Of a DNA stretch of 52,565 nucleotides, positions 32,053 to 39,986 are shown piece after piece (positions within the stretch are counted from its first letter, which is position 1; every line of letters starts with the position of its first letter). The DNA lies in contig CAZVDE010000009.1 of assembly GCA_964626065.1 (NCBI GenBank), positions 1 to 52,565 on the forward strand, given 5' to 3'. Position numbers and translations under genes: made by a program. The DNA is from UBA3910 sp964626065 (GTDB lineage: Bacteria; Bacillota; Limnochordia; Darwinibacteriales; Darwinibacteriaceae). The notes beneath the pieces were generated by a model. That model had not been told where the DNA came from. It saw only the letters and a list, made by a program, of their open reading frames with translations, and did not search any database.

Positions 32053-32943
32053 CCTTGGATTTCCAAGCTCCCGCAAGAGCTGTTCCAGATGTCCAACGTT
32101 AAAGAAGTAACGTTTGCTGCAGAAATGGCAGATTGTTTCCAGCGGTTCCGCCGCCCGGACAAACTGCTCCAGTTCCTGCCGGCCCAAGGTGATCAGGGCC
32201 CGTTCAAACCGTTCCTTGGAACACTCGCAGTTAAAAGCCACATCCATCTTATCAATCATGGATAAGTCCAGGCCGGCAAATACCTGTGCCGCTATCTCCT
32301 CGGGGCTGAGTTGAGCGGCAAACAGCGAACTAATGGCCGGCATCTTTGCGATACTGTCCTCCAATGCGGTGATGAAAGCATCGTCGTTGACCGCATCGGG
32401 CAGTAGTTGGACAACTATTCCACCGCTGCCCAAGGGCACCAAATCAGTACCGATTAGAACGCCGAGCATTACAGCGGAAGGTACCTGTTCCGAGTAGGTG
32501 AAATAATAGGCGAAATCATCGCCTATTTCCCCTGTTTGCAGAGGAACAGTGCCCGCGTAGGGTTCTTTCAAACCCAAATCACGGATAACGTGCAGATTGC
32601 CTTTACCCACCGCTTCGCCCACCGCCAATTTACCGGCGGAATCAAGCGGAAGATCAACAAGGGGATTGCCCACATAGCCTTTTACTGAACCCCGTGAATT
32701 AGCGGAGGCTACGATGCCTCCCAACGGCCCATCGCCTTTAATCTGGACCGTGACACTTTCCTCACCTTTAAGCATAGCCCCCAAGACAAGCCCGGCCGTT
32801 AATGTACGCCCCAAAGCCGCGGTTGCCAGCGGGGTTGTCCCATGCCTAGCCTGTGCCTCACCTACCGTCGCCGTTGTGCGCAGGACAAAAAGCCGGGCCC
32901 GGCCGCCGCCTAATATAGCCCTAATCAGATAATCATGCGCCAA
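32047..32943 (-). CDS. hslO: Redox-regulated chaperone Hsp33
   Basis: 298-residue Hsp33, a holdase activated by disulfide formation. The C-terminal zinc switch is complete: CEC near residue 240 and CHFC near 273. The N-terminal domain has HGTTPLATAALGRTLTAGLVLG and GSVKGYVGNP. TTG at 32943 follows GGGGGAAC. It sits between the RodZ-like gene and spoIIP with short gaps. Confidence 0.93.
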   Translation of the reverse strand: MAHDYLIRAILGGGRARLFVLRTTATVGEAQARHGTTPLATAALGRTLTAGLVLGAMLKGEESVTVQIKGDGPLGGIVASANSRGSVKGYVGNPLVDLPLDSAGKLAVGEAVGKGNLHVIRDLGLKEPYAGTVPLQTGEIGDDFAYYFTYSEQVPSAVMLGVLIGTDLVPLGSGGIVVQLLPDAVNDDAFITALEDSIAKMPAISSLFAAQLSPEEIAAQVFAGLDLSMIDKMDVAFNCECSKERFERALITLGRQELEQFVRAAEPLETICHFCSKRYFFNVGHLEQLLRELGNPRE

Positions 32944-32955
32944 ATATTGTTCCCC

Positions 32956-33333
32956 CTAGTTGTATATAAATCTTAATAATATATAGCCCACCGCGGCAAC
33001 CACAATCACGGCGGTCGCAAACCGCAACACAAAGAGCGAGCGCTTTTTCTTCTGCAGATGCTGCCTGCGCTCCCGCAAGCTCAGCAGCTCGTCCGGGGCG
33101 GGGGCGCAGCGAACATCGAATTCCAGAGCCACCTGATCTTCCGCCAAACCCAAAGCCCTAGCATATGTGCGCAAAAAGGGCCGGACGTAGGCGCGATCCG
33201 GCAGCTTTTCAAAGTCGCCCGCCTCCATGGCTTGGAGAAAATCTGCTCTGATTTTCGTGCGTTCTACCATGTCCTCAATCGTCAAACCCTGTTCAAGGCG
33301 CGCCTCCTGTAACAGTGTCCCCAATCCTGTCAC
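32956..33333 (-). CDS. RodZ-like helix-turn-helix membrane protein
   Basis: 125-residue protein. An N-terminal Xre-type HTH (GTLLQEARLEQGLTIEDMVERTKIRADFLQAMEAGDF, then LPDRAYVRPFLRTYARALGL) is the cytoplasmic MreB-binding part of RodZ. One C-terminal membrane segment (about 104-122) ends the protein. The outer domain of full-length RodZ is missing, so this is the short Firmicutes form. GTG at 33333 follows GAGGAGGGG. It begins five bases after the ftsK stop. Confidence 0.83.
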   Translation of the reverse strand: MTGLGTLLQEARLEQGLTIEDMVERTKIRADFLQAMEAGDFEKLPDRAYVRPFLRTYARALGLAEDQVALEFDVRCAPAPDELLSLRERRQHLQKKKRSLFVLRFATAVIVVAAVGYILLRFIYN

Positions 33334-33337
33334 GTTT

Positions 33338-35521
33338 TTACCCCTCCTCTAGAATCGTGCTGTCTACAAGAACATCCCTAGGTTTGCTACCTTGATACGA
33401 GCCCACGATGCCCCGTACCTCCATGACATCAATCAGTCTGGCCGCCCTGCTGTAACCGATGCGAAACCGCCTCTGCAGCATGGAGATGGAAGCCTGGCCG
33501 TTTTCAACAACTAAACGAATTGCGTCCGGCAGTAATTCATCATCCTCATGCTCCTGATCCGCGGGAAACCCGGTGGCCGTCTCTTCTATAGCCTTTTCGT
33601 ATTCCGGTTCCCCCTGTTTTTTCCAAAAAGCAACAAGCGCTTCCACTTCTTTATCCGAAATCCAGGCTCCCTGCGCTCGGGTCGGTTTGGCCGATCCCAC
33701 CGGGTAATAAAGCATATCCCCCTTGCCGATCAGCCGTTCCGCCCCGCCCATATCCAAAATAGTCCTGGAATCCACCTGGCTGGAAACGGCAAAAGAAATT
33801 CGAGAAGGGACGTTAGCCTTGATCAAACCGGTAATCACATCGACTGATGGCCTTTGGGTAGCGATGATCAGATAAATCCCCGCTGCTCGGGCCATCTGCG
33901 CCAATCTACAAATGGCATCTTCCACTTCGGACGCGGCTACCATCATCAAATCCGCCAGTTCATCAATGATGATCACAATATAGGGTAGTTTCTCCCGTTC
34001 TTCTTCCGGTTCCGGTTCCGCTTGCATATACATCTCTAAGTTTCGCATACCGCTGTCCGCAAAAAGCTGATAACGCCTCTCCATCTCCACCACGGCCCAA
34101 CGCAGGGCGTTAGCCGCTTTTCTGGGGTCAACCACTACAGGCGATATTAAATGGGGAATACCATCGAAAACGGAGAGTTCCACCCGCTTCGGATCCACCA
34201 TGAGCAGTTTTACTTCCTCCGGGTTAGTGCGAAATAAAAGACTGGCGATCATCGCCTTTAAACCCACACTCTTGCCCGCGCCCGTTGCCCCGGCAATAAG
34301 CAGGTGCAGCCATTTTTTCAAATCCGCAATGACCGGCTCCCCGGCAATATCTTTACCCAATGCCAACGCCAGCGGCGAGGTATGCCGGGCAAATTCGGGG
34401 CTTTCCAATACGTCACGCAATAAGACCGCTTCAGTCCTTTTATTTGGAACTTCTATGCCCACCACAGGTTTACCCGGGACAGGCGCTTCGATGCGCACGT
34501 CTTCCGCGGCGAATGCTAAAGCTATATCATCCGCCAAAGCGGTGATGCGGGATACTTTTATACCCGGGGCGGGCTGCAGTTCGTATCTTGTGACCACAGG
34601 CCCCTGTGATACATTAACAACGGTAGCTTCGATGCCAAAACTGGCGAAGGTCTTCTCCAAGAGTTCTTTGCGGGCACCTCCGCTGCGCCGCGTTCTGCCA
34701 CTTGTCTTTTGCAGAAGATCAAGGGAAGGAAGACGGTAAGGACCCGCACTTTTTCTCAGCTGAACGGGAGCGGCAGCGGGCTTTGGATGTTTTTCTTTTT
34801 CGGGTTTTGCCTGTTCAGCACCTGCTTGAGACGCGGTTTGCTTTACAGCCGCTTTTTTTGTAGAAGCGGGTATCACTTGAGCCGGCCGCTGTTTTTCCTG
34901 CTCCTTTGCGGCGCGTCCGGCCTCTTTTTTTTCCAAACGGCGTTGTTTTCGCTCCGCGGCATTATCCCGCAATTTTGACCACCGGGCGGCGCAAAGCCGT
35001 TTTACCGCCCCCACAACAGCCTTTGCTCCATCCACCAGGGAAATCTGAAAAAAGAAGATAACACCCAATAAAATTGCGGTGCTTACCAGGATATACGAGC
35101 CCTGAATACCAAAGGCATTATAGCTGAATACCAAAAAAAGGGCGCCCAAAATTCCCGCACCCTCACCCCGGCGCGCATAATTAAGTTCCTCCGCAAGCCG
35201 AGGCGGAAACTGATAGCCTCGATAATACAGCATATGGAAAGTCAATGTCACCGCGAACACCAATAGGGCCAAGCCCAGGATCTTGCGCAAAGAAGGCGGC
35301 CACCGCTTACCGCGAAAAATATGTAAGGAAACAAAAAAGATCAGAACGGTGAAAAGCACCGCCAGATCACCAAAGGCGATCCTTAACACCCCGCGCAGCG
35401 TCAAACCCACCCAACCCGCGGTGTCTACGTACAAAGCAAAAATAGAGAACACCGAAAAGGCCAAAAGGAGAATGCCAATAATCTCCCTAGATTTGATACC
35501 TCGCTTTTTTTTCGCACTCAA
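33338..35521 (-). CDS. ftsK: DNA translocase FtsK/SpoIIIE
   Basis: 727-residue double-stranded DNA pump that clears chromosomes from division or sporulation septa. Four or so N-terminal membrane segments (first 165 residues), a charged, Ala/Lys-rich linker (about 180-255), then the motor: alpha and beta domains with Walker A GATGAGKSVGLKA, Walker B YIVIIIDELADLM, and a C-terminal gamma winged helix (SMLQRRFRIGYSRAARLID) that reads DNA polarity. TTG at 35521 has AGAGGTGG five bases upstream; the GTG at 35530 overlaps that site. It probably serves as SpoIIIE in spore formation as well. Confidence 0.93.
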   Translation of the reverse strand: MSAKKKRGIKSREIIGILLLAFSVFSIFALYVDTAGWVGLTLRGVLRIAFGDLAVLFTVLIFFVSLHIFRGKRWPPSLRKILGLALLVFAVTLTFHMLYYRGYQFPPRLAEELNYARRGEGAGILGALFLVFSYNAFGIQGSYILVSTAILLGVIFFFQISLVDGAKAVVGAVKRLCAARWSKLRDNAAERKQRRLEKKEAGRAAKEQEKQRPAQVIPASTKKAAVKQTASQAGAEQAKPEKEKHPKPAAAPVQLRKSAGPYRLPSLDLLQKTSGRTRRSGGARKELLEKTFASFGIEATVVNVSQGPVVTRYELQPAPGIKVSRITALADDIALAFAAEDVRIEAPVPGKPVVGIEVPNKRTEAVLLRDVLESPEFARHTSPLALALGKDIAGEPVIADLKKWLHLLIAGATGAGKSVGLKAMIASLLFRTNPEEVKLLMVDPKRVELSVFDGIPHLISPVVVDPRKAANALRWAVVEMERRYQLFADSGMRNLEMYMQAEPEPEEEREKLPYIVIIIDELADLMMVAASEVEDAICRLAQMARAAGIYLIIATQRPSVDVITGLIKANVPSRISFAVSSQVDSRTILDMGGAERLIGKGDMLYYPVGSAKPTRAQGAWISDKEVEALVAFWKKQGEPEYEKAIEETATGFPADQEHEDDELLPDAIRLVVENGQASISMLQRRFRIGYSRAARLIDVMEVRGIVGSYQGSKPRDVLVDSTILEEG

Positions 35522-35571
35522 CTTGTCCACCTCTTATTTCCATGTTCTACGCAGTTTAGCCGATCTCCTTG

Positions 35572-36275
35572 CTAAGACTTGGTAGAACCGCTGCTATCCT
35601 TGCGCACGCTATCCTTGCGCACGCTATCCTTGCGCACGCTATCCTCGCTCACGCTATCTTTGCGCAAGCTATCTTTGCGCACGCTATCTTTGCGCACGCT
35701 ATCCTTGCGCACGCTATCTTTGCGCAGCTNNNNNNNNNNNNNNNNNNNNNNNNNNNNNNNNNNNNNNNNNNNNNNNNNNNNNNNNNNNNNNNNNNNNNNN
35801 NNNNNNNNNNNNNNNNNNNNNNNNNNNNNTTGCGCAGCTGCTGCAGTTCTTCAATAAAACGATCTATATCCTTAAACTGGCGGTAGACCGAAGCAAACCT
35901 CACATAGGCCACATCGTCTAGCGCGCGCAGCTTGTCCATAACCAGCTCGCCAATGGATTCTGAGGAAACTTCCCGTTCCAGCCGCGAACGTACCTCCCCT
36001 TCAATTTCGGCCACGGCCTCTTCCAGCGTTTCCACGGAAATGGGCCTCTTTTCGCAGGCCCTCATCATCCCGTTAAAAATTTTTGTCCGGGAAAAAGGTT
36101 CCCGCCTGCCATCTTTCTTGATCACCAAAAAAGGAATCTCATCAAGGCGCTCATAAGTCGTAAAACGCTTGCGACAAGACATGCATTCCCGCCGACGGCG
36201 GATGGACGCGCCTTCTTCTGTTTGACGAGAATCTAATACTTTACTGTCTAGGTGCAGGCAAAACGGACAACGCAT
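35572..36275 (-). CDS. nrdR: Transcriptional regulator NrdR with C-terminal KDSVR-repeat tail (spans assembly gap)
   Basis: NrdR is an ATP/dATP-sensing repressor of ribonucleotide reductase genes. The visible body (148 residues, 36275 to 35830) is complete: zinc ribbon CPFC...CMSC, RFTTYER, then the ATP-cone (PFLVIKKDGRREPFSRTKI ... VYRQFKDIDRF). That is already the normal family length. The 100-N gap follows, but both edges carry the same ten bases (AGCTGCGCAA on the minus strand). If merged there, the frame continues through nine KDS units (KDSVR type) and ends at TAG 35572-35574, giving about 197 residues. ATG at 36275 follows GGGGAGG. The body is sure; the tail is inference across the gap. 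Confidence 0.88.
35575..35721 (-). repeat. 15-base tandem repeat encoding KDSVR units
   Basis: Nine consecutive copies or near-copies of a 15-base unit (minus strand AAAGATAGCGTGCGC) directly beside the assembly gap. Unit length is a multiple of three, and variants are mostly silent or conservative (AAA/AAG; one GTG to TTG; one RK to SE), which fits a coding minisatellite at the end of nrdR. Confidence 0.85.
35730..35829. other. Assembly gap of 100 N
   Basis: Exactly 100 N, the conventional placeholder for a gap of unknown size. Both flanks share TTGCGCAGCT (plus strand), so the true gap may be zero, with a 10-base overlap. Confidence 0.95.
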
Positions 36276-36314
36276 CTTTGCCACCTCCCCATGAAATATT
36301 ATACAGTAAAACGT

Positions 36315-36560
36315 TCAGCGGCGCCATGTCTTGTTTTTTACGAGTACCACATCGGTCCCGATTAAATGCACGTCCTGCCAAGAAATCTCTAAATCGGAAT
36401 GCCGCCCCCGCCAAAACATAAAGGGGCGTACCTGGTCAACGATGAGAAAATTGATTCGGCCTGTTTCCGGATCAAGATCGACATCGCAGACCGCGCCCAG
36501 ATAAGTGCCCTCTTCCATGTTGATTACATCTAGGCGCCGCAAATCGGAAGTCTTAATCAT
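36315..36560 (-). CDS. ylmC: YlmC/YmxH family sporulation-associated PRC-barrel protein
   Basis: 81-residue PRC-barrel protein starting MIKTSDLRRLDVINMEEG, with LGAVCDVDLDPETGRI and a C-terminal DVVLV strand. This small family is found next to sigG or in sporulation operons of Firmicutes; the molecular role is unknown. ATG follows GGGGTGAAAT. It is separated from spoIIR by a strong terminator and precedes nrdR. Confidence 0.85.
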   Translation of the reverse strand: MIKTSDLRRLDVINMEEGTYLGAVCDVDLDPETGRINFLIVDQVRPFMFWRGRHSDLEISWQDVHLIGTDVVLVKNKTWRR

Positions 36561-36596
36561 GGCATTTCACCCCTTACAATCACTATATGCTGTGGG

Positions 36597-36625
36597 GCAA
36601 AAAAAGAAACGGCCGAGGCCGTTTC
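36597..36625 (-). terminator. Terminator after spoIIR
   Basis: Minus-strand perfect stem GAAACGGCC / GGCCGTTTC (36606-36625, two-base loop) followed by seven T. It closes the sigG-spoIIR transcript. Confidence 0.85.
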
Positions 36626-36642
36626 CGCCCAATGCCGTTTCT

Positions 36643-37305
36643 TTAGTGCAGAAAGGATGCGTACCCCGCCGCGGATGCTCGCCACCATCTTTGGATGGTG
36701 CGTGCATACTGCGTCTGAGAAAAATGGTCCCAGATTTTTAAGCGAAAAGCGAAATTTCTGCCTTCCCCATCCTCATTTACCAGGAGCAAATCGGAGTTGG
36801 TGCCCTCCAAGTCGGACAAGCAGAGGGGTGGAAACAAAACACACCACCAATTGTCCCCTGCCCCACTACCGATTTCCACCCGCACCGCATCGTACACTCC
36901 TTCGGGAAGGGACAAATCACCATATTTTCTTAAGGGAAAGGGGAATTTACCAATCTGAACAGCCACCGGATAGGCATACCCTTCCCCGTATACCCTGGCT
37001 TGGGCCGCATCTTCAATTCTGTCCCGATGCGACTGCAGCAGCCTGTGTGCTTCCTGTTTGTCGCCTACCGTGCCTAAAATGCTTTTGGTCTCCTCTATAA
37101 CGGTGTCGCGTACCAGCAGCTTCAAATCCTGGTCTTTGGGTGAATTACTGTTGGCAAGTACGTGCAAGCGGATTAAATTATGTTGTGCAAAGGCCGTTTC
37201 ATTGCCAGCCCCATTAATGAAAACTGAAAGCATAAGGGCAAAAAACAATCCCGCCAGTAATAAGGTGGCACTGAGCAGCAACCGTACCCAGATCAATTTT
37301 CGCAT
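36643..37305 (-). CDS. spoIIR: Stage II sporulation protein R
   Basis: 220-residue secreted signalling protein made in the forespore, which triggers SpoIIGA to process pro-sigma-E in the mother cell. An N-terminal membrane or signal segment (about 5-30) is followed by the conserved HNLIRLHVLANSNSPKDQDLKLLVRD, KFPFPLRKYGDLSLPEGVYDAVRVEIGSG and NWWCVLFPPLC blocks. ATG at 37305 has AGGAGG nine bases upstream; the ATG at 37323 would overlap the sigG stop and has no site. It lies 14 bases after sigG with no promoter of its own visible. Confidence 0.93.
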   Translation of the reverse strand: MRKLIWVRLLLSATLLLAGLFFALMLSVFINGAGNETAFAQHNLIRLHVLANSNSPKDQDLKLLVRDTVIEETKSILGTVGDKQEAHRLLQSHRDRIEDAAQARVYGEGYAYPVAVQIGKFPFPLRKYGDLSLPEGVYDAVRVEIGSGAGDNWWCVLFPPLCLSDLEGTNSDLLLVNEDGEGRNFAFRLKIWDHFSQTQYARTIQRWWRASAAGYASFLH

Positions 37306-37319
37306 TATGCCTTTCCTCC

Positions 37320-38096
37320 TCATGATGTAGCCATATGTTTTCTCAGGTTCTTTAAGGCGGCTTTCTCCAGGCGGGAGACTTGGGCTTGCGAAATGCCGAT
37401 TTCATCCGCAACCTCCATTTGAGTCCGCCCCTCGTAAAAGCGCATCGTTAAAATCAAGCGCTCCCGTTCCCCCAAATGCCTCATCCCCTCTTTGATGCTG
37501 ACACCTTCGATCAAGCTGCGGTCTGTATTCTTTTCATCACTGATCTGGTCCAAGACGAAAATGGGATCGCCGCCATCGTTATAGATCGGTTCAAATAAAG
37601 AAATGGGGTCTTGGATCGCGTCCAAAGCGAAAACAATCTCTTCACGAGGTATTTGCAGTGCTTGCGCGATTTGGCCGATAGTGGGTTCTTTCGAATATTT
37701 GTTGGCCAAGCTGTCCCGCGTCTGCAGCGCTTTATAGGCGATATCCCGCAGCGAACGGCTGACCCTGATTGGGTTGTTATCACGTAGGTAGCGTCTTATC
37801 TCTCCCACTATCATGGGAACCGCATAGGTAGAAAACTTAACGTTTTGGCTGAGATCAAAATTGTCTATCGCCTTCATTAAGCCAATACAGCCGACTTGGA
37901 ACAGGTCATCAACATACTCTCCCCGATTGTTAAAGCGCTGAATTACGCTGAGCACTAAACGCAGGTTCCCCTGCACCATCTCATCTCGCGCATCCTTATC
38001 CCCGGCCTGGATGCGTGCTAACAGTACCCGCATCTTTTTGTTGGGCAAAACGGGTAGTTTAGCAGTATTTACGCCGCAAATCTCCACTTTATTCAT
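37320..38096 (-). CDS. sigG: RNA polymerase sporulation sigma factor SigG
   Basis: 258-residue late forespore sigma factor. The N-terminus NKVEICGVNTAKLPVLPN is diagnostic, then GNLRLVLSVIQRFNNRGEYVDDLFQVGCIGL (region 2), RYLRDNNPIRVSRSLRDIAYKAL (region 3), FEPIYNDGGDPIFVLDQISDEKNTD and an HTH in region 4 (EVADEIGISQAQVSRLEKAAL). ATG at 38096 follows GGGAGG; the longer frame back to 38270 is non-coding. A sigma-F-type promoter precedes it. It is divergent from spoIIGA, not downstream of sigE as in B. subtilis. Confidence 0.96.
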   Translation of the reverse strand: MNKVEICGVNTAKLPVLPNKKMRVLLARIQAGDKDARDEMVQGNLRLVLSVIQRFNNRGEYVDDLFQVGCIGLMKAIDNFDLSQNVKFSTYAVPMIVGEIRRYLRDNNPIRVSRSLRDIAYKALQTRDSLANKYSKEPTIGQIAQALQIPREEIVFALDAIQDPISLFEPIYNDGGDPIFVLDQISDEKNTDRSLIEGVSIKEGMRHLGERERLILTMRFYEGRTQMEVADEIGISQAQVSRLEKAALKNLRKHMATS

Positions 38097-38131
38097 TTTT
38101 GCTGCCTCCCCAAACTGCCGATTACATTGTT

Positions 38132-38161
38132 CAGTATTGCCACCTTGGGCCCGTTCTATTC
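38132..38161 (-). promoter_or_regulatory. Sigma-F/sigma-G-type promoter of sigG
   Basis: Minus-strand GAATA (38157-38161), 15 bases, GGCAATACTG (38132-38141). The -10 fits the sigma-F consensus GGNRANAMTR at every position; the -35 differs from GYWTA in one base. B. subtilis sigG is first transcribed by sigma-F. It would also drive spoIIR. Confidence 0.6.
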
Positions 38162-38164
38162 CAT

Positions 38165-38224
38165 TTCGTCTGTGCAGGCTTTCCGCCAAGTAAGGGAGGA
38201 ATTTTCGCCATGATGGACTAATAT
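38165..38224 (+). promoter_or_regulatory. Putative Spo0A boxes and -10 of spoIIGA
   Basis: TTCGCCA (38204-38210; TGGCGAA on the other strand) fits the 0A box TGNCGAA exactly, and TTCGTCT (38165-38171) fits at 6 of 7. A TAATAT (38219-38224) could be the -10, leaving room for the ribosome site GGGGAGGG. The B. subtilis spoIIG operon is activated by Spo0A at a sigma-A promoter. Short degenerate motifs make this tentative. Confidence 0.35.
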
Positions 38225-38256
38225 TCTGAAGTAAGACACTATGGGGAGGGAAACGC

Positions 38257-39231
38257 ATGCCGAAATACATCCTTTACGTCGATGTGTGGTTATTGCGTCT
38301 AGGCTGTAATTTCATTTTGGAGTACTTGCTGCTTTGGGCGACCGCCTCAATCACGCATACCCGCACCAAACCGGCACGCTTGACCTTAGCCTCCGCAGTG
38401 GGAACACTGCACTACCTGCTTTATCTCCTGGCCGGCCTGGGCCTGATTCCCTTTTACGGACTGCTGCAATTCTTTCCCGTGATTATCTTGGTCTCCCTGG
38501 CCATGCTGCTGATCACTTTTCACCCCCTGCCCACAAAAAAATTACTCTCTGTGACCGGTTATTTCTATGGCATTGGTTTTATCGCGGCAGGGGCGGGGCT
38601 GGCCGGCGCCTATCTTTTTAGCGGAGGGAGCAGTCCGATTTTTCCCCTGGGTACTCTCATTTCCATCGTAACCGTTCTAGTCATAGCTGAATTAGGCTGG
38701 GGTATTGTGCACCAAAGGATGATCAATCAGGTCTACCGAGTTGCGGTGGAAATTCGATGTGATGATATTGCGGTAAAAATGAAGGCTTTAGTGGATACGG
38801 GCAACAATCTAAAGGATCCGTTAAATAACCAGCCGGTAATTATTGTGGAACAGGATGCCCTGAAAGGGCTGCTTCCACCTGAAATCGAACGGGTAGTAGC
38901 GGAAGTGGAAAACGGGGAGCTTTCCGCGCTGCAACGCTTGGAAACGTTGGAAGCCTGGCAGACGCGCATTCGCCTTATTCCGTTCAATTCCATTGGTAGA
39001 AAGAACGGACTGTTGGTTGGTTTTAGGCCCGATGCCGTAAAAATCGGCGATAATCCCGCCAGCACTAATTCTCAGCCCACAATTGCCATCCATCCCCGCG
39101 GACTCGATCCCCATCATGAGTATAAAGCCTTGATTCCGCCGGCGGCCCTGGAGGGCCCTCTGCATAGCGCCGGCCAACATATGGTGAAAGGTGGGAAAAC
39201 CCATGCTGATCAAACGTCTTCGGATTGTTAG
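38257..39231 (+). CDS. spoIIGA: Sigma-E processing peptidase SpoIIGA
   Basis: 324-residue membrane aspartic protease that activates pro-sigma-E in the mother cell. Five N-terminal membrane segments (first about 150 residues) precede a soluble domain with the catalytic Asp180 in ALVDTGNNLKDPL and a second conserved block around IRLIPFNSIGRKNGLLVGFRPD. The N-terminus KYILYVDVWLLRLGCNFILEYLLL is characteristic. ATG at 38257 follows GGGGAGGG. Its 3' end overlaps the sigE start by 29 bases, coupling protease to substrate. Confidence 0.94.
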   Translation: MPKYILYVDVWLLRLGCNFILEYLLLWATASITHTRTKPARLTLASAVGTLHYLLYLLAGLGLIPFYGLLQFFPVIILVSLAMLLITFHPLPTKKLLSVTGYFYGIGFIAAGAGLAGAYLFSGGSSPIFPLGTLISIVTVLVIAELGWGIVHQRMINQVYRVAVEIRCDDIAVKMKALVDTGNNLKDPLNNQPVIIVEQDALKGLLPPEIERVVAEVENGELSALQRLETLEAWQTRIRLIPFNSIGRKNGLLVGFRPDAVKIGDNPASTNSQPTIAIHPRGLDPHHEYKALIPPAALEGPLHSAGQHMVKGGKTHADQTSSDC

Positions 39232-39931
39232 CTTGAAACTGCGTTTCCGGCTGATTAACCTTCTAAACCGCCTGGGCTTGGCCCCCGAAGTCCATTATAT
39301 TGGCAGCAATGAGGTCCTACCTCCGCCCTTATCGCCCGAAGAAGAGCAAGGCCTGCTTGTGCGCCTGCAGGCCGGGGACCTTAACGTTAGAACACCCCTT
39401 ATCGAACGCAATTTGCGGCTTGTGGTCTACATCGCACGCAAATTCGAAAACACAGGCATATCGATCGAAGATTTGGTTTCCATCGGAACAATTGGGCTGA
39501 TCAAGGCGGTCAACACATTTGACCCTTCAAAAAACATAAAGTTGGCAACGTATGCCTCGCGCTGCATAGAAAATGAAATCTTGATGTACTTGCGCCGCAC
39601 AAGCAAGCTGAGGGCCGAAGTATCCTTTGATGAACCCCTGAATATCGATTGGGATGGCAATGAATTAGTCCTGGCGGATGTGGTGGGACACGAAAGCGAT
39701 ATTATCAAACATATAGAAAAAGAAGTGGATAAAGCCCTGCTCGCCGCGGCATTAGCGCAGCTGACAGGGCGTGAGAAAAAAATCATGGAATTACGTTTTG
39801 GGTTAAACAGCGAACGAGAGCTCACCCAACGGGAAGTTGCGGAATTGCTGGGCATCTCCCAGTCCTACATTTCGCGCTTAGAGAAAAAAATCTTAAAGAA
39901 ATTGCGTAAAGAGATGAAAAAGATGGAATAA
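39203..39931 (+). CDS. sigE: RNA polymerase sporulation sigma factor SigE (pro-sigma-E)
   Basis: 242-residue early mother-cell sigma factor. It keeps an inhibitory pro-sequence of about 30 residues (KRLRIVSLKLRFRLINLLNR) ahead of the conserved EVHYIGSNEVLPPPLS cleavage region. Then ERNLRLVVYIARKFENTGI, NTFDPSKNIKLATYASRCIENEI and an HTH in AELLGISQSYISRLEKKIL. ATG at 39203 follows AAAGGTGGG. It is released from the membrane by SpoIIGA in response to SpoIIR encoded nearby. Confidence 0.96.
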   Translation: MLIKRLRIVSLKLRFRLINLLNRLGLAPEVHYIGSNEVLPPPLSPEEEQGLLVRLQAGDLNVRTPLIERNLRLVVYIARKFENTGISIEDLVSIGTIGLIKAVNTFDPSKNIKLATYASRCIENEILMYLRRTSKLRAEVSFDEPLNIDWDGNELVLADVVGHESDIIKHIEKEVDKALLAAALAQLTGREKKIMELRFGLNSERELTQREVAELLGISQSYISRLEKKILKKLRKEMKKME

Positions 39932-39932
39932 A

Positions 39933-39976
39933 AAATTCCCTGCGGGACCCGGAAAAGGTGACCCCGCAGGGAATTT
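39933..39976. terminator. Bidirectional terminator between sigE and ftsZ
   Basis: A perfect 14-base stem (AAATTCCCTGCGGG and complement) with a 16-base loop fills the 55 bases between two convergent genes. T-rich tails are present at least on the ftsZ (minus) side (TTTTTTATT). Confidence 0.85.
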
Positions 39977-39986
39977 CACTCCGCGC

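Noticed and set aside
35587..35729. CRISPR-like array
   Set aside because: Units are contiguous 15-mers without spacers, and no cas genes are present.
35569..35886. Plus-strand frames with LRTLS or AHAIL repeats over the tandem array
   Set aside because: They are antisense readings of the same 15-base unit, run through the N block and lack ribosome sites. The minus-strand KDSVR frame joins a real gene and ends in a normal stop.
35649..36284. NrdR tail read as Cys/Ala/Ile-rich repeats on the minus strand
   Set aside because: This frame arises only because 100 N is not a multiple of three. The ten-base overlap of the gap edges restores the KDSVR frame.
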